A stretch of 64,000 nucleotides of DNA from Pseudomonas sp. Irchel 3A7 (GCF_900187565.1 NZ_FYED01000001.1:372001-436000), one strand, 5' to 3'; counted from the first letter of the stretch, positions 39,178 to 47,199 are shown. The notes: generated by a model not told the origin, from the sequence alone. Numbers and translations are program-made.

Positions 39178-39446
39178 CCCGCACCATCATGTGCCGCAAG
39201 TACAAAGAAGAATTGCCTGCCCTGGAGCGGGCTCCGTTCCCGGGTGCCAAAGGCCAGGACATTTTTGACCACGTCTCGGCCAAGGCCTGGGCCGATTGGC
39301 AAAAGCACCAGACCCTGCTGATCAATGAAAAGCGCTTGAACATGATGAACGCCGAAGATCGCAAATATCTTCAGGGCGAGATGGACAAGTTCTTCTCCGG
39401 CGAGGATTACGCCAAGGCTGAAGGCTACGTGCCGCCCGCTGAGTAA
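39174..39446 (+). CDS. yggX: oxidative damage protection / Fe(II)-trafficking protein YggX
   Basis: A 90-residue cytosolic protein matching YggX over its whole length: [18 protein letters not shown] with the conserved cysteine, FPGAKGQ, then [20 protein letters not shown]. It protects iron-sulfur clusters against oxidation in enteric bacteria. Coupling with mutY (ATGA overlap), itself an iron-sulfur enzyme, fits that role. It is the last gene before tRNA-Phe. Confidence 0.97.
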   Translation: MTRTIMCRKYKEELPALERAPFPGAKGQDIFDHVSAKAWADWQKHQTLLINEKRLNMMNAEDRKYLQGEMDKFFSGEDYAKAEGYVPPAE

Positions 39447-39509
39447 CCCCGTGAAATCGGGGGTCGGATCGTAAGCGACGGTAATAATTAAATTTTTTTG
39501 AAAACTTGC

Positions 39510-39538
39510 TTGACGACCCCCTGAAAAACCCGTTTAAT
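39510..39538 (+). promoter_or_regulatory. sigma-70 promoter of tRNA-Phe
   Basis: TTGACG (39510-39515) and TTTAAT (39533-39538) are spaced by exactly 17 bp. A GC-rich discriminator (GCGCCCC) typical of stringently controlled stable RNA genes follows, 10 nt before the mature tRNA. Confidence 0.85.
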
Positions 39539-39548
39539 GCGCCCCGTT

Positions 39549-39624
39549 GCCCAGATAGCTCAGTCGGTAGAGCAGGGGATTGAAAATCCCCGTGTCGGCG
39601 GTTCGATTCCGTCTCTGGGCACCA
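39549..39624 (+). tRNA. tRNA-Phe (GAA)
   Basis: A 76-nt tRNA with acceptor GCCCAGA/TCTGGGC, D-loop AGCTCAGTCGGTAGAGC, anticodon stem-loop GGGGATTGAAAATCCCC with anticodon GAA, T-loop GGTTCGATTCC and encoded CCA. It is intact despite serving as the attachment site of the island that follows; the integrated copy restores the 3' end. Confidence 0.98.
39599..39618 (+). other. attL core (within tRNA-Phe T-arm and acceptor)
   Basis: CGGTTCGATTCCGTCTCTGG within the tRNA gene is identical to the copy at 55825-55844 that ends the island. Integration in the T-arm and acceptor region is normal for P4-type integrases. Confidence 0.92.
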
Positions 39625-39670
39625 CCTTTCGTTTTCAGGTGGTACCAACCACACCTGAAAACCCACAGAG

Positions 39671-39693
39671 AACCCGCCTAGTGCGGGTTTTTT
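39671..39693 (+). terminator. Rho-independent terminator after tRNA-Phe (island-borne)
   Basis: AACCCGC (39671-39677) and GCGGGTT (39683-39689) form a 7-bp stem followed by a T run. It lies just inside the island, so it replaces the original tRNA terminator, now displaced to 55859. Confidence 0.88.
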
Positions 39694-39737
39694 GTTGTCT
39701 ATGGTTCCCCACCATCCCCTTGTAAGCCCAAACAGAT

Positions 39738-39785
39738 GTGAGTAGATTCGTGAGTAGATCCAGTTCGGTCTAGAAATCTACTCAC
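39738..39785. promoter_or_regulatory. integrase arm-type sites, left end
   Basis: GTGAGTAGAT occurs twice in direct orientation 12 bp apart (39738-39747, 39750-39759) and once inverted (39776-39785). The same paired motif recurs at the right end (55755-55775). Repeats of this kind beside both att cores are where the N-terminal domain of a tyrosine integrase binds. The inverted copy overlaps the integrase leader and may let Int repress itself. Confidence 0.75.
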
Positions 39786-39833
39786 ACCACGGCGGCAAAA
39801 TGCCCGCCCGGTGCGGCCTACAAGGAGGCTGCT

Positions 39834-41039
39834 TTGCCACTCTCAGATACCACCATTCGCACCGCCAAGCCGAAGGACAAGCTTTACCGGCTGACGGACG
39901 CCAACGGGTTATGTTTGGAAGTGGCATCGACAGGCACCAAGCTATGGCGGTACCGGTACCGCTTTAACGGCAACGCAAAAATGTTGGCATTGGGTAAATA
40001 CCCTGCTGTCACTCTGCTGAAGGCGCGCCAGCTACGCGATGAGGCCCGCCAACTGCTTACGGAAGGCACCGACCCCAGCGAACACAAAAAAGCCGCCAAA
40101 CAGGCTCAGAAGGTCGACGGGCTGACTTTCGAGACGCTGACGCGGGAGTGGTACGACTACAGCTCGCCACGGTGGGCGGAGGCGACCGCCTACAAAACCA
40201 AGCTGTACCTGGATAACGACATCATCCCCGGCATAGGCGCCCGCCCGATAAAAGCCATCACCCGGCCAGAGTTGGTCGAGTTGGTGCGCACAGTGGAGGC
40301 AAGGGGCACGCTCAATGCCGCTGGCAAGATCCGCCAATGGCTACACCAGATATTCCGCTTCGGCCTGGCAAGGGGCGTCGTCGAGGTCAATCCGGCCACC
40401 GACTTAAACGTGGTCGCCGCGCCAGCAAAAGCCGCCCGCCATCACCCGCACGTCACCTTTGCCGAATTGCCCGACCTGCTGGGCAAAGTCGAAGCCGCGA
40501 ACATTCATGCCCTCACCCGGCACGCTATCAGGCTGCTGACGCTGACAGCGGTTCGCCCTGGTGAGCTACGCCAAGCGCCATGGTCTGAGTTCGACCTAGA
40601 CGCCGCCACCTGGACGATTCCCGCCGCCCGCATGAAAGCCCGCCGCCCGCATATCGTCCCCCTACCCCGCCAAGCCGTTGCCGTACTGCGCCAGCTCCAC
40701 GAAATCACCGGGCGTTACTCGCTGGTATTTGCTGGCGCCAACCCTGAACGCCCTATGAGTGAGAACACCATCAACAAGGCGTTGCGACTGGCTGGGTACG
40801 AAGGCCGACAAACAGGTCACGGCTTCCGCCACCTACTCAGTACCGAGCTCAACGGGCGCGGGTACAACAAGGATTGGATTGAGCGCCAGCTTGCCCACGG
40901 TGACAGCGACGAAATACGCGGCACCTACAACCATGCGGCCTATGTCCAGCAGCGCCGGGAAATGATGCAATCCTGGGCCGACTCAATTGACGCCCTGTGC
41001 GCTGGCGCTAACGTGGTGAGCATCAAACAAAACGCATAA
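39834..41039 (+). CDS. int: P4-type tyrosine integrase
   Basis: A 401-residue site-specific recombinase. The N-terminal arm-binding domain (DUF4102 type, about 3-90) is followed by a core-binding SAM-like domain (98-190) and the catalytic domain with R241 (TAVRPGELR), H329-x2-R332 (HGFRH), H355 and nucleophile Y365. The start is a TTG at 39834, chosen because AAGGAGG ends 5 nt before it and the protein begins MPLSDTTIRTAKP as in relatives. It lies next to attL and directs insertion into tRNA-Phe. Confidence 0.95.
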   Translation: MPLSDTTIRTAKPKDKLYRLTDANGLCLEVASTGTKLWRYRYRFNGNAKMLALGKYPAVTLLKARQLRDEARQLLTEGTDPSEHKKAAKQAQKVDGLTFETLTREWYDYSSPRWAEATAYKTKLYLDNDIIPGIGARPIKAITRPELVELVRTVEARGTLNAAGKIRQWLHQIFRFGLARGVVEVNPATDLNVVAAPAKAARHHPHVTFAELPDLLGKVEAANIHALTRHAIRLLTLTAVRPGELRQAPWSEFDLDAATWTIPAARMKARRPHIVPLPRQAVAVLRQLHEITGRYSLVFAGANPERPMSENTINKALRLAGYEGRQTGHGFRHLLSTELNGRGYNKDWIERQLAHGDSDEIRGTYNHAAYVQQRREMMQSWADSIDALCAGANVVSIKQNA

Positions 41040-41139
41040 AAAATTTGACTGGCCTAGCTCAACGGAGCGAAAAGCGGACTTCCCACCCGCCTGACTGGCA
41101 GACCTATTCAGTAGTGGGAGCACTTGGGAGGGTGACGTG

Positions 41140-42057
41140 ATGAATGGCGGGATAATACGTGGCATAGACAAAACCCAATTATTGGGACATCGCAGCCCGG
41201 AAGATGAATTAGTAGAAAAGCACATCACTGACGTAATTCATCAACATCACACCCTTGGTGAAAGCCTGGTTGAGCTGGAAAACTTTGGCGCTTGGATGAT
41301 GACCCTCCAAGAAGCTGCTGAGCTAATCGCATGCGATCAATGGGCTGCCGGGAATGTAAACATACCTGCGCTTACTGAATATAGTGGCCACCTACTGTCA
41401 TACGAGGCGACCTCCAAACTTGTTAGTATCACGGAGATATTCCTACCAAAACTGATTAACGCCGTTGAGATAGGTCGCCTTAAAGCCGCGAGAACCCTAC
41501 GTGATTTTGATGAGATCATTGTTCCAAACCTGACCTTCATTGATTACAGCGCGTTATGTGAGTGGCTGACTGGAAGAGGATACACCCCTGGGGAGGCATT
41601 TGAGGAATGGTATGACCGGGCTATTAATATTTCGGACAGGCTGGTCGAAGAGGTAATCTGGCTGCGAAGGGCCGCTAGAGATGAAATAAAAGCAATGCCT
41701 GTAACAATTGGCTACTCGAGCATTCAGGTAATTGACAACGAAGCAGGCGTCGAGGTTTTAAGTAGCCAACTAAAGTCAGCTCTTTTAGAAAATCAGCACT
41801 TACGAGAAAGATTGGCGAAAGCTGAGTTAACGCGACAAGAAACAGCACACAATACATCTAAGAGGTCACATTTGTTGGCCACTGCTGCACTGATAAAACT
41901 AATAGAGTCGCCAATTGATCGCCCAAGACCTCAAGGAATGAAACAGTCTGCCATCAAGTCAGCTATTTTGGAGCGCTTCTCTTTTCGTGGCTTAAAAGAG
42001 CGCAATCTTGACGAAATATTTTCTGCCGCAAACAAGGCTATAGCAGAAGAGGAATAA
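41140..42057 (+). CDS. hypothetical protein of the island
   Basis: A 305-residue protein with no recognised domain. The ATG at 41140 follows GGGAGGG; a GTG three bases earlier is possible. It is acidic and mostly helical, with several Trp-containing segments and a coiled-coil-like stretch at about residues 205-235 (VLSSQLKSALLENQHLRERLAKAE). The C terminus (KQSAIKSAILERFSFRGLKERNLDEIFSAAN) resembles a small DNA-binding or winged-helix-like region, but this is a guess. GC content is clearly lower than in the core genome. It is placed between int and the iteron region, where P4 relatives carry regulators. Confidence 0.75.
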   Translation: MNGGIIRGIDKTQLLGHRSPEDELVEKHITDVIHQHHTLGESLVELENFGAWMMTLQEAAELIACDQWAAGNVNIPALTEYSGHLLSYEATSKLVSITEIFLPKLINAVEIGRLKAARTLRDFDEIIVPNLTFIDYSALCEWLTGRGYTPGEAFEEWYDRAINISDRLVEEVIWLRRAARDEIKAMPVTIGYSSIQVIDNEAGVEVLSSQLKSALLENQHLRERLAKAELTRQETAHNTSKRSHLLATAALIKLIESPIDRPRPQGMKQSAIKSAILERFSFRGLKERNLDEIFSAANKAIAEEE

Positions 42058-42082
42058 CCTCGCCCAGCGATTTATACAATTA

Positions 42083-42136
42083 CCGCAATTGCGGAACGAA
42101 AAACCGCAATTGCGGTTACACCTGCCGCAATCCGCC
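42083..42136. promoter_or_regulatory. three 21-bp-spaced palindromic iterons upstream of alpA
   Basis: CCGCAATTGCGG is a perfect 12-bp palindrome at 42083-42094 and again at 42104-42115. A third, half-preserved copy (CCGCAATCCGCC) starts at 42125. The starts are exactly 21 bp apart, two helical turns, so proteins bound there would lie on one face. It is a probable operator array for AlpA or the upstream protein, or a replication iteron set. Confidence 0.8.
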
Positions 42137-42181
42137 CCAGCATAAGCCCATGTTCTCAACGCCACCCAAGGAGGCGCTAGC

Positions 42182-42436
42182 ATGGCAAACACAACCCACC
42201 CTATCCGCAAGCAAACCGAACAATCCTCAGTCCAGCCTGAGCGGCCACTTCGCTTCATCAAACTGGGGGAAGTCAAAGCCCTGACCACCCTTTCCACATC
42301 CGAGATTTATCGCCGTATTGCAGCCGGGCGTTTTCCTAAGCAGGTAATGCTAGGGCCGAAATCTGCCGTATGGATCGAGGCCGAGGTTATTGCTTGGTGC
42401 GACTCACTTGTCGCTCTGCGAGTGGAGGCTGCCTAA
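42182..42436 (+). CDS. alpA: AlpA family regulatory protein
   Basis: An 84-residue MerR-like helix-turn-helix protein. LRFIKLGEVKALTTLSTSEIYRRIAAGRFPKQVMLG is the classic AlpA pattern, with the HTH at about residues 38-56, followed by VIAWCDSLVALR. AlpA-type proteins switch on integrase or excision genes in P4-like elements. AAGGAGG precedes the ATG. The palindromic iterons lie 45-100 bp upstream. It is followed after 1 nt by another HTH gene. Confidence 0.92.
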   Translation: MANTTHPIRKQTEQSSVQPERPLRFIKLGEVKALTTLSTSEIYRRIAAGRFPKQVMLGPKSAVWIEAEVIAWCDSLVALRVEAA

Positions 42437-42437
42437 C

Positions 42438-42740
42438 ATGAGCCCAAAAAAAATGGCCGACCAACAGGCCAGCCAAGTAAATACTCACGTAGAGAATACC
42501 AGTGGTACAGCACAGCGCGCTCGCCTTTTGGAGCGTCTGCAAACCGGCCCAATTGATACCTTCACCGCCATCCGCGAACTGAACATCGTCCGCCCTGGTG
42601 CTCGCATCAATGAGCTGCGCAGCCTGGGCCACAAGATTTTGACCCACCGCCTCACCCTGACAGACGATCAAGGCCGCAAGCACCGCGGCATGGCTCTGTA
42701 CTACCTCAGCAGCAATCCTCCTGTTGAGGTGGCCGCATGA
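42438..42740 (+). CDS. helix-turn-helix (HTH_39-like) protein
   Basis: A 100-residue protein starting 1 nt after alpA stops. Residues 28-90 (RARLLERLQTGPIDTFTAIRELNIVRPGARINELRSLGHKI) match the small winged-helix domain common in phages and islands (HTH_39 type). A role in transcription or replication control is inferred. The N-terminal 25 residues are polar and probably disordered. Confidence 0.82.
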   Translation: MSPKKMADQQASQVNTHVENTSGTAQRARLLERLQTGPIDTFTAIRELNIVRPGARINELRSLGHKILTHRLTLTDDQGRKHRGMALYYLSSNPPVEVAA

Positions 42741-43063
42741 TCGCCATCAATCCCCGCCCACTAAAAGCCAAAAGCGTTAAGCAGACGGGGATTGCGTCTG
42801 TACTTGACTGGATGTATCGTCAATCCGTCGTCACATTGCTGGCGACCGGGCGTAGGAACCCGTTGTTATCAAGGCGCACCAGCGCCCCAAGTCCATTGAG
42901 AGGCGTTTTTTTACGTCTCCAGCAATGTTCTATGGCGGCTGTGTGTGGGAGGGCTTTGGCCCTGCCGGTTTCCTTGATACCCGGTATTCCTACCCTGCAC
43001 ACGGTCGCCACCCAATCCCGTAGGAAGGACGGTAGCGGCTCCTCAAATCAAGGAGCTTCACCC
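42737..43063 (+). other. leader with Ash/Icd-like open frame and possible P4-type immunity RNA
   Basis: The frame that becomes the 72-aa gene at 43064 is open back to an ATG at 42737, which overlaps the HTH gene stop (ATGA). The peptide (SRRTSAPSPLRGVFLRLQQC, then CGRALALPVSLIPGIPT) resembles the Ash/Icd-like frames seen at this place in P4 relatives. The same DNA has a perfect 10-bp inverted repeat (ACATTGCTGG 42833-42842, CCAGCAATGT 42919-42928), a GGCGC-ACCA-GCGCC hairpin and a GGCGTTTTTTT run. In P4 this position encodes the CI antisense immunity RNA. Whether RNA, protein or both is made cannot be decided from sequence. Confidence 0.5.
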
Positions 43064-43282
43064 ATGAAACACGCCCTCAATCCGTCCATTGCATCCGCCA
43101 AAGCCGCCGCACACCGTGCTATGGCTATGGCCGCCCTTCATGCCGACTCATCGCTGAGCGTTCGCCTCAAGCGCTACAACACACAAATGGCAATCGCCCG
43201 AACCTTGGAAACCGCAGCCGCCCCGGACAACTGCGCCAAAGCCCACCGCATCCAGCGCAACGCCGTTAACCAAGGGGCTTAA
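43064..43282 (+). CDS. small hypothetical island protein
   Basis: A 72-residue, Ala-rich, helical protein (MKHALNPSIASAKAAAHRAM). The start at 43064 is favoured by AAGGAG 8 nt upstream; the same frame is open further 5' (to 42737). Basic and amphipathic, no known domain. Small proteins of this type, beginning MKHA and following an Ash-like leader, are common in Pseudomonas P4-like islands. Confidence 0.65.
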   Translation: MKHALNPSIASAKAAAHRAMAMAALHADSSLSVRLKRYNTQMAIARTLETAAAPDNCAKAHRIQRNAVNQGA

Positions 43283-43284
43283 CC

Positions 43285-43575
43285 ATGACTAATTTTCAAC
43301 ACTGCCAAATGGCGGTGACGCCGAACGCTTGCCCGAAGAAAACCACCGAGCTGTTTTACGTCACCCATCCGAAGGCGGCCAAAGCTTTGTTGGGGCCGTT
43401 CTTGAGCCAGGCCGACGCCGAGTGCGGGCGCGTAGTAATGCACAGTGCGGACGCTGTTGTAACCGCCTGCCTTGTGGGTTCAATCGACGACATTACCCGC
43501 GGACACGGGGTTAACAACGGTCGGGTATGCCGTGCCTTTGCTGGCGCTGATCGCTTGGAGGTGAATCATGGGTAA
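43285..43575 (+). CDS. small hypothetical island protein
   Basis: A 96-residue protein starting 2 nt after the previous stop, within a tight run of small genes. Sequence: mixed alpha/beta, with KAAKALLGPFLSQADAECGRVVMHSADAVV in the middle; no signal peptide or membrane helix. Family not recognised. Reality is supported by an AGGGG upstream and by the operon spacing on both sides. Confidence 0.65.
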   Translation: MTNFQHCQMAVTPNACPKKTTELFYVTHPKAAKALLGPFLSQADAECGRVVMHSADAVVTACLVGSIDDITRGHGVNNGRVCRAFAGADRLEVNHG

Positions 43576-43795
43576 CGTCATCCCCATCAAGCGCAAGTGT
43601 AACGGTGGCCAGCCTAACGCAGACGCTCACATCGACAACGCTAGCTACGCGCTGCTGGTGAAAACCATGATCGGCTTCCTGGAGCTGGGCATCGCAGAAA
43701 GTGATGCTGGTCGGCACTGCGATGAGCTGGTGCGCCTGACCCTGCAACTTGATCGGCTCGCACGGCGCTTCATATCGCCGAAGGGGGGTCTATGA
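43568..43795 (+). CDS. small hypothetical island protein
   Basis: A 75-residue protein whose start overlaps the previous gene by 8 nt and whose stop overlaps the Toprim gene by 4 nt. It has a basic N terminus (IPIKRKCNGG) and a helical body (YALLVKTMIGFLELGIAES ... CDELVRLTLQLDRLARRF). No recognised domain; the coupling with the primase gene suggests a replication-related accessory. Confidence 0.65.
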   Translation: MGNVIPIKRKCNGGQPNADAHIDNASYALLVKTMIGFLELGIAESDAGRHCDELVRLTLQLDRLARRFISPKGGL

Positions 43796-44670
43796 CAGAC
43801 GCAACGATCCTTTTCCGTGACGCACTCCAAACGGTCTACGGGCCGCTCGACTGGCTGCCCGTGCCCGATGGCAACATTCACCGTTTCCGCGTCCCTGACG
43901 ACAAGCCTGGAACGCTCAACGGCTGGTATGTGCTCTACCTGGACGGCATTGCCTCTGGCGCGTTCGGTAGCTGGAAAGCTGGCGGCACCCATACGTGGAG
44001 CAGCCGGGAACCACACAATAACCGCGAAGCCGAGCAGGTACGTCAGCGCATCGAGCAAGTCCGACGCCAACGGGAAGCCGAGCAACAAAGGCGTCAGCTC
44101 AAGGCCGCAAACCTCGCTCAACGCTGGTGGCGTGACGGCCGCCGTGCCGATCCTGGCCACGCCTATTTAATCGCTAAAGTCGTCCGCCCCCACGGCTTGC
44201 GCCAGCGTGGTGACGAATTGCTGGTGCCGCTGTATGCGGGGGGCGTGCTGGTCAACCTGCAGCGGATCGCACCGGACGGCGGAAAGCGCTTCCTGTTCGG
44301 GGGGCGGATCAAGGGCACCTATTCACCATTGGGGCGCATCACACCGGGCAAACCGCTGTGTATCTGTGAGGGCTGGGGTACAGGCGCAACGCTTCACGAA
44401 AGCGGCTACACCGTCGCCTGCGCCATGAATGCCGGGAACCTTAAACCGGTGGCGCTGGCGCTTCGTGCGGAATACCCCACCACCGAAATCATCATTGCGG
44501 GCGACGACGACCGATTGACCGAGGGCAACCCCGGACGCACCGCCGCCAATGCCGCCGCAGCCGAGTGCGGAGGCATGGTGACCTTTCCCGAATGGCCCGC
44601 TGACGCACCGCTGACTCTCTCGGACTTCAACGACCTAGCTGCCTGGAGTCGCCCCCATGCGCACGCCTGA
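43792..44670 (+). CDS. Toprim domain (primase-like) protein
   Basis: A 292-residue protein. The C-terminal half holds a Toprim fold: the catalytic glutamate E193 in LCICEGWGTGATL and the acidic D238-D239-D240 in IIIAGDDD. The N-terminal half has the GSWKAGGTHTWSS segment and a charged helix (78-105), as in phage and plasmid primase-helicase proteins that lack a clear zinc finger. It overlaps the DUF927 ATPase gene by 14 nt. Together they resemble a split version of the P4 alpha primase-helicase. Confidence 0.88.
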   Translation: MTDATILFRDALQTVYGPLDWLPVPDGNIHRFRVPDDKPGTLNGWYVLYLDGIASGAFGSWKAGGTHTWSSREPHNNREAEQVRQRIEQVRRQREAEQQRRQLKAANLAQRWWRDGRRADPGHAYLIAKVVRPHGLRQRGDELLVPLYAGGVLVNLQRIAPDGGKRFLFGGRIKGTYSPLGRITPGKPLCICEGWGTGATLHESGYTVACAMNAGNLKPVALALRAEYPTTEIIIAGDDDRLTEGNPGRTAANAAAAECGGMVTFPEWPADAPLTLSDFNDLAAWSRPHAHA

Positions 44671-46456
44671 AAATAACGTAATCAACCTGCGCCCCGAGGC
44701 GCCCATGGTCGAACCTGAGCGCCCGTGCTGGGGCGTGTACGAGCACTGGGTGACGAACGAGAAAGGCCGAAGGTTACGCCCCGGCGTGTACTGGCACGGC
44801 TTCAAACGCACCGCCGCCGATGATGAATCTGAAGACGATAAAACAGACCGCCCGATCACTGACGAATGGATCGCCACCCCCGTGACCGTTGTCGCTCGCA
44901 CCACCAATAGCGACGATGGCAGCGAGGGCCGTTTTCTGCGCCTGTTGACTGAAAGCGGCACCAAGGAATGGATCATCCCCATGGAGGTATTCGGCGGCAG
45001 CGGCGAGGACGCCCGGCGCACGTTGTTCGGCATGGGCGTGATTATCGCACTTAAGAAACGCGGCCAGTTCATGGAGTATTTGCTGGAGCAGCGGCCCAGT
45101 GAAATGTTCGCCACCACCTGCCGTCCCGGCTGGCACGAATCGGGCGCTTTCGTACTGCCTGGCCGCACCATCGGCAGCGATAAGGTGCGTTATCAAGCCA
45201 GCGGCAAAGGGCAAAACCTATTCAGCATCCGCGGTGAATTGGAGGGTTGGAAAACCGAAGTAGCAGCCAAGTGCGAAGGCAACCCAGTGTTGACGTTGGC
45301 GATTGGTTGCTCCTTGGCTGGCCCCCTGCTGAGCCTGGTAGGTGTGTTGGGTGGCGGTGTTCACCTGGTGGGCGATAGCTCTAGCGGCAAGTCACTGGCG
45401 CAACTGATCGGCTCATCGGTCTGGGGCGACCCCGGCATCTTTGCCGCGTCGTGGGACATGACCAAGGGCGGTTTGGAGATTGAAGCCTCGGGCCGCAACG
45501 ACACCATGCTGCCTCTAGACGAAATCAAGCGGGCCGACCCCAAGCGTGTGCAGGAAATGGCCTATTCACTCGCCAACGGTCAGGGCAAAGGCACCATGAC
45601 CCGTGAGCGTGAAGGTCGGGCCAAGCTGTCGTGGCGTCTGCTGGCGCTGTCGAGTGGAGAACGCTCTCTGTCTGAACACGCCGCTATCGGCGGCAATGCG
45701 GCCCACGCTGGTGCTGAGTTGCGCATGGTGGACGTGAACGCCGGTACTCGCACCCACCGCGCCTTCGATGAATTGCACGGCCTTGCGGGCGCCGACTTCC
45801 ACCGCGTGCTCACCGTTGCTGTTGGTGCCCATCACGGACACATCGGGCCAGCATTCGTGGAACAGTTGCTCGCCAGCGACGACCGTCCCGGCCTGCTGGA
45901 AGACTTTGCCGGTATCCGCGCCCAGTTCATCGAGGACAACGCCCAAGCCGGACGTGTGGCCGATCGCTTCGCCGTCATTGCCTTGGCTGGGGAAATGGCA
46001 ATCGCCTACGGCCTGCTGCCCTGGACGCCAGGCAGCGCGTTGGCCGACTGCCAGTTGCTCTATGGCGAATGGCTGAGTCGGGTAGGCAGTGGCAATGCCG
46101 AAGACCGCCAGATCCTGGCAGGCATCCTGGACTTTATCGACAAGCACGGCAGTAGCCGATTCTCCGATGTGGATGCGCCAGAGGTCGACGCCAAGGTGTT
46201 CAACCGTGCTGGCTACTGGGAGGTGGTGGCCGGTAAGCGCCTCTACCTGTTCAACAAGTCGGCGCTGACCGAAGCGGCTCATGGCCACGGCCTGACGCGA
46301 GTAGTGAAGGCGCTAGAAGGCGCTGGCGCTATTGCCAAGCACGATACCGACCGAGACAGCCGAAAAACCAAGAAATACCGCCTGCCCGCTGGTGGGTCTG
46401 CCCGCCTGTATGCCGTCGATCCAGAAGCCATGGATGGTGAAGGCGTCAGCCCATGA
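44657..46456 (+). CDS. DUF927 domain ATPase (helicase-like replication protein)
   Basis: A 599-residue protein. The DUF927 region spans about residues 75-400. Walker A is GDSSSGKS (239-246) and a Walker B-like LPLDEI follows at about 278-283, with a sensor-like LLALSSGERSL. The C terminus (500-590) looks like a winged helix (LFNKSALTEAAHGHGLTRVVKALEGAG). Such proteins act with a Toprim primase in replicating islands and prophages. It overlaps the Toprim gene by 14 nt upstream and a 50-codon frame by 4 nt downstream. Confidence 0.9.
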   Translation: MRTPENNVINLRPEAPMVEPERPCWGVYEHWVTNEKGRRLRPGVYWHGFKRTAADDESEDDKTDRPITDEWIATPVTVVARTTNSDDGSEGRFLRLLTESGTKEWIIPMEVFGGSGEDARRTLFGMGVIIALKKRGQFMEYLLEQRPSEMFATTCRPGWHESGAFVLPGRTIGSDKVRYQASGKGQNLFSIRGELEGWKTEVAAKCEGNPVLTLAIGCSLAGPLLSLVGVLGGGVHLVGDSSSGKSLAQLIGSSVWGDPGIFAASWDMTKGGLEIEASGRNDTMLPLDEIKRADPKRVQEMAYSLANGQGKGTMTREREGRAKLSWRLLALSSGERSLSEHAAIGGNAAHAGAELRMVDVNAGTRTHRAFDELHGLAGADFHRVLTVAVGAHHGHIGPAFVEQLLASDDRPGLLEDFAGIRAQFIEDNAQAGRVADRFAVIALAGEMAIAYGLLPWTPGSALADCQLLYGEWLSRVGSGNAEDRQILAGILDFIDKHGSSRFSDVDAPEVDAKVFNRAGYWEVVAGKRLYLFNKSALTEAAHGHGLTRVVKALEGAGAIAKHDTDRDSRKTKKYRLPAGGSARLYAVDPEAMDGEGVSP

Positions 46457-46605
46457 ACACCACCAAACACCAATGCCCGAATTCACAGGAACCTATAAAC
46501 GTGGGGAACAGGGGGAACGGGGGAACGGCCAGTAAAACCGTGGCCTGTAGCTGTTCCCCCTTATTGAAGTGTTGGGGAACAGGGGGAACACAAACATGTT
46601 TTTGA
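46453..46605 (+). CDS. possible 50-aa peptide in a G-rich repeat region
   Basis: An ATG overlapping the DUF927 stop (ATGA) opens 50 codons. The peptide is Gly/Asn/Thr/Cys-rich (NVGNRGNGGT, CWGTGGTQTCF), because it is encoded by GGGGAAC repeats. No domain. The overlap supports translation coupling, but the composition may only reflect the DNA repeats. Confidence 0.3.
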   Translation: MNTTKHQCPNSQEPINVGNRGNGGTASKTVACSCSPLLKCWGTGGTQTCF

Positions 46606-46730
46606 ATATAAGACTCCGCGCAATTCCCGACATTTGGTTATCACTGTTCCCCACAATTTTCGATGGGGTACAGGTTCCCCCTCTGGAAGCCCCGGAAACA
46701 CTGGGTGTTCCCCCCGTTCCCCAGTTCCCC
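46503..46730. repeat. cluster of GGGGAAC / GTTCCCC heptamers
   Basis: Five GGGGAAC (46503, 46512, 46520, 46574, 46583) and six GTTCCCC (46553, 46646, 46674, 46707, 46716, 46724) occur in 228 bp between the DUF927 gene and the next gene. Opposing copies can pair into alternative hairpins, and the first block has three runs of four or five G. Candidate origin, regulatory or structural RNA region. Confidence 0.8.
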
Positions 46731-46786
46731 CGATTTTTTTTCACAGACACATTTGGGAGTAAGTGCAATCCGGGTGAGGTGGCGCA

Positions 46787-47092
46787 ATGAGCCTCCTTTC
46801 CGGCCTGCTCGATCACATCCCGCCGACCATCGCTGGCGCTGACAAACCGACCATGGCGAATCGCGCCCCAAATCGTCCGCGCCTGGTGCTGGTCGAGCGG
46901 CCCGCCCAATTACCGGCAAGCACTTACACCAACGCCGCCATGGCAACGCCTGAGTGGCGAAACGCCCGTGACCAGTACATCAGCCACCTTATGGCGTGTC
47001 GTGCCTGCTGCGCGCCGACAGCCCGTTACTGCCTAACTGGTGCTGACCTTCGCGCCACCTATGACCGCACCCCTATGGAGTCGCACCAATGA
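46787..47092 (+). CDS. small cysteine-containing hypothetical protein
   Basis: A 101-residue protein with the start at 46787 after GAGG. The C-terminal third carries a compact cysteine set (MACRACCAPTARYC, four Cys within 12 residues) in a helix-turn context (WRNARDQYISHLMACRACC), suggesting a small zinc-binding site. No family recognised. It is followed by a 4-nt overlap with a 32-codon frame. Confidence 0.65.
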   Translation: MSLLSGLLDHIPPTIAGADKPTMANRAPNRPRLVLVERPAQLPASTYTNAAMATPEWRNARDQYISHLMACRACCAPTARYCLTGADLRATYDRTPMESHQ

Positions 47093-47187
47093 CGCCGACC
47101 GGCCTCCCCTTCGGCACGGTGACGGGCCAACCCCGCGACACAGAGCACCACCACCACCGGGCATCAGCCCACAACGTTGTTTATTGA
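47089..47187 (+). CDS. possible 32-aa peptide
   Basis: An ATGA overlap with the previous stop and a GGAG 11 nt upstream open a 32-codon frame with a run of four histidines (TEHHHHRASAH). It ends 12 nt before the tape measure gene. Too short for family assignment. Confidence 0.25.
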   Translation: MTPTGLPFGTVTGQPRDTEHHHHRASAHNVVY

Positions 47188-47199
47188 TGGAGAATTGAT

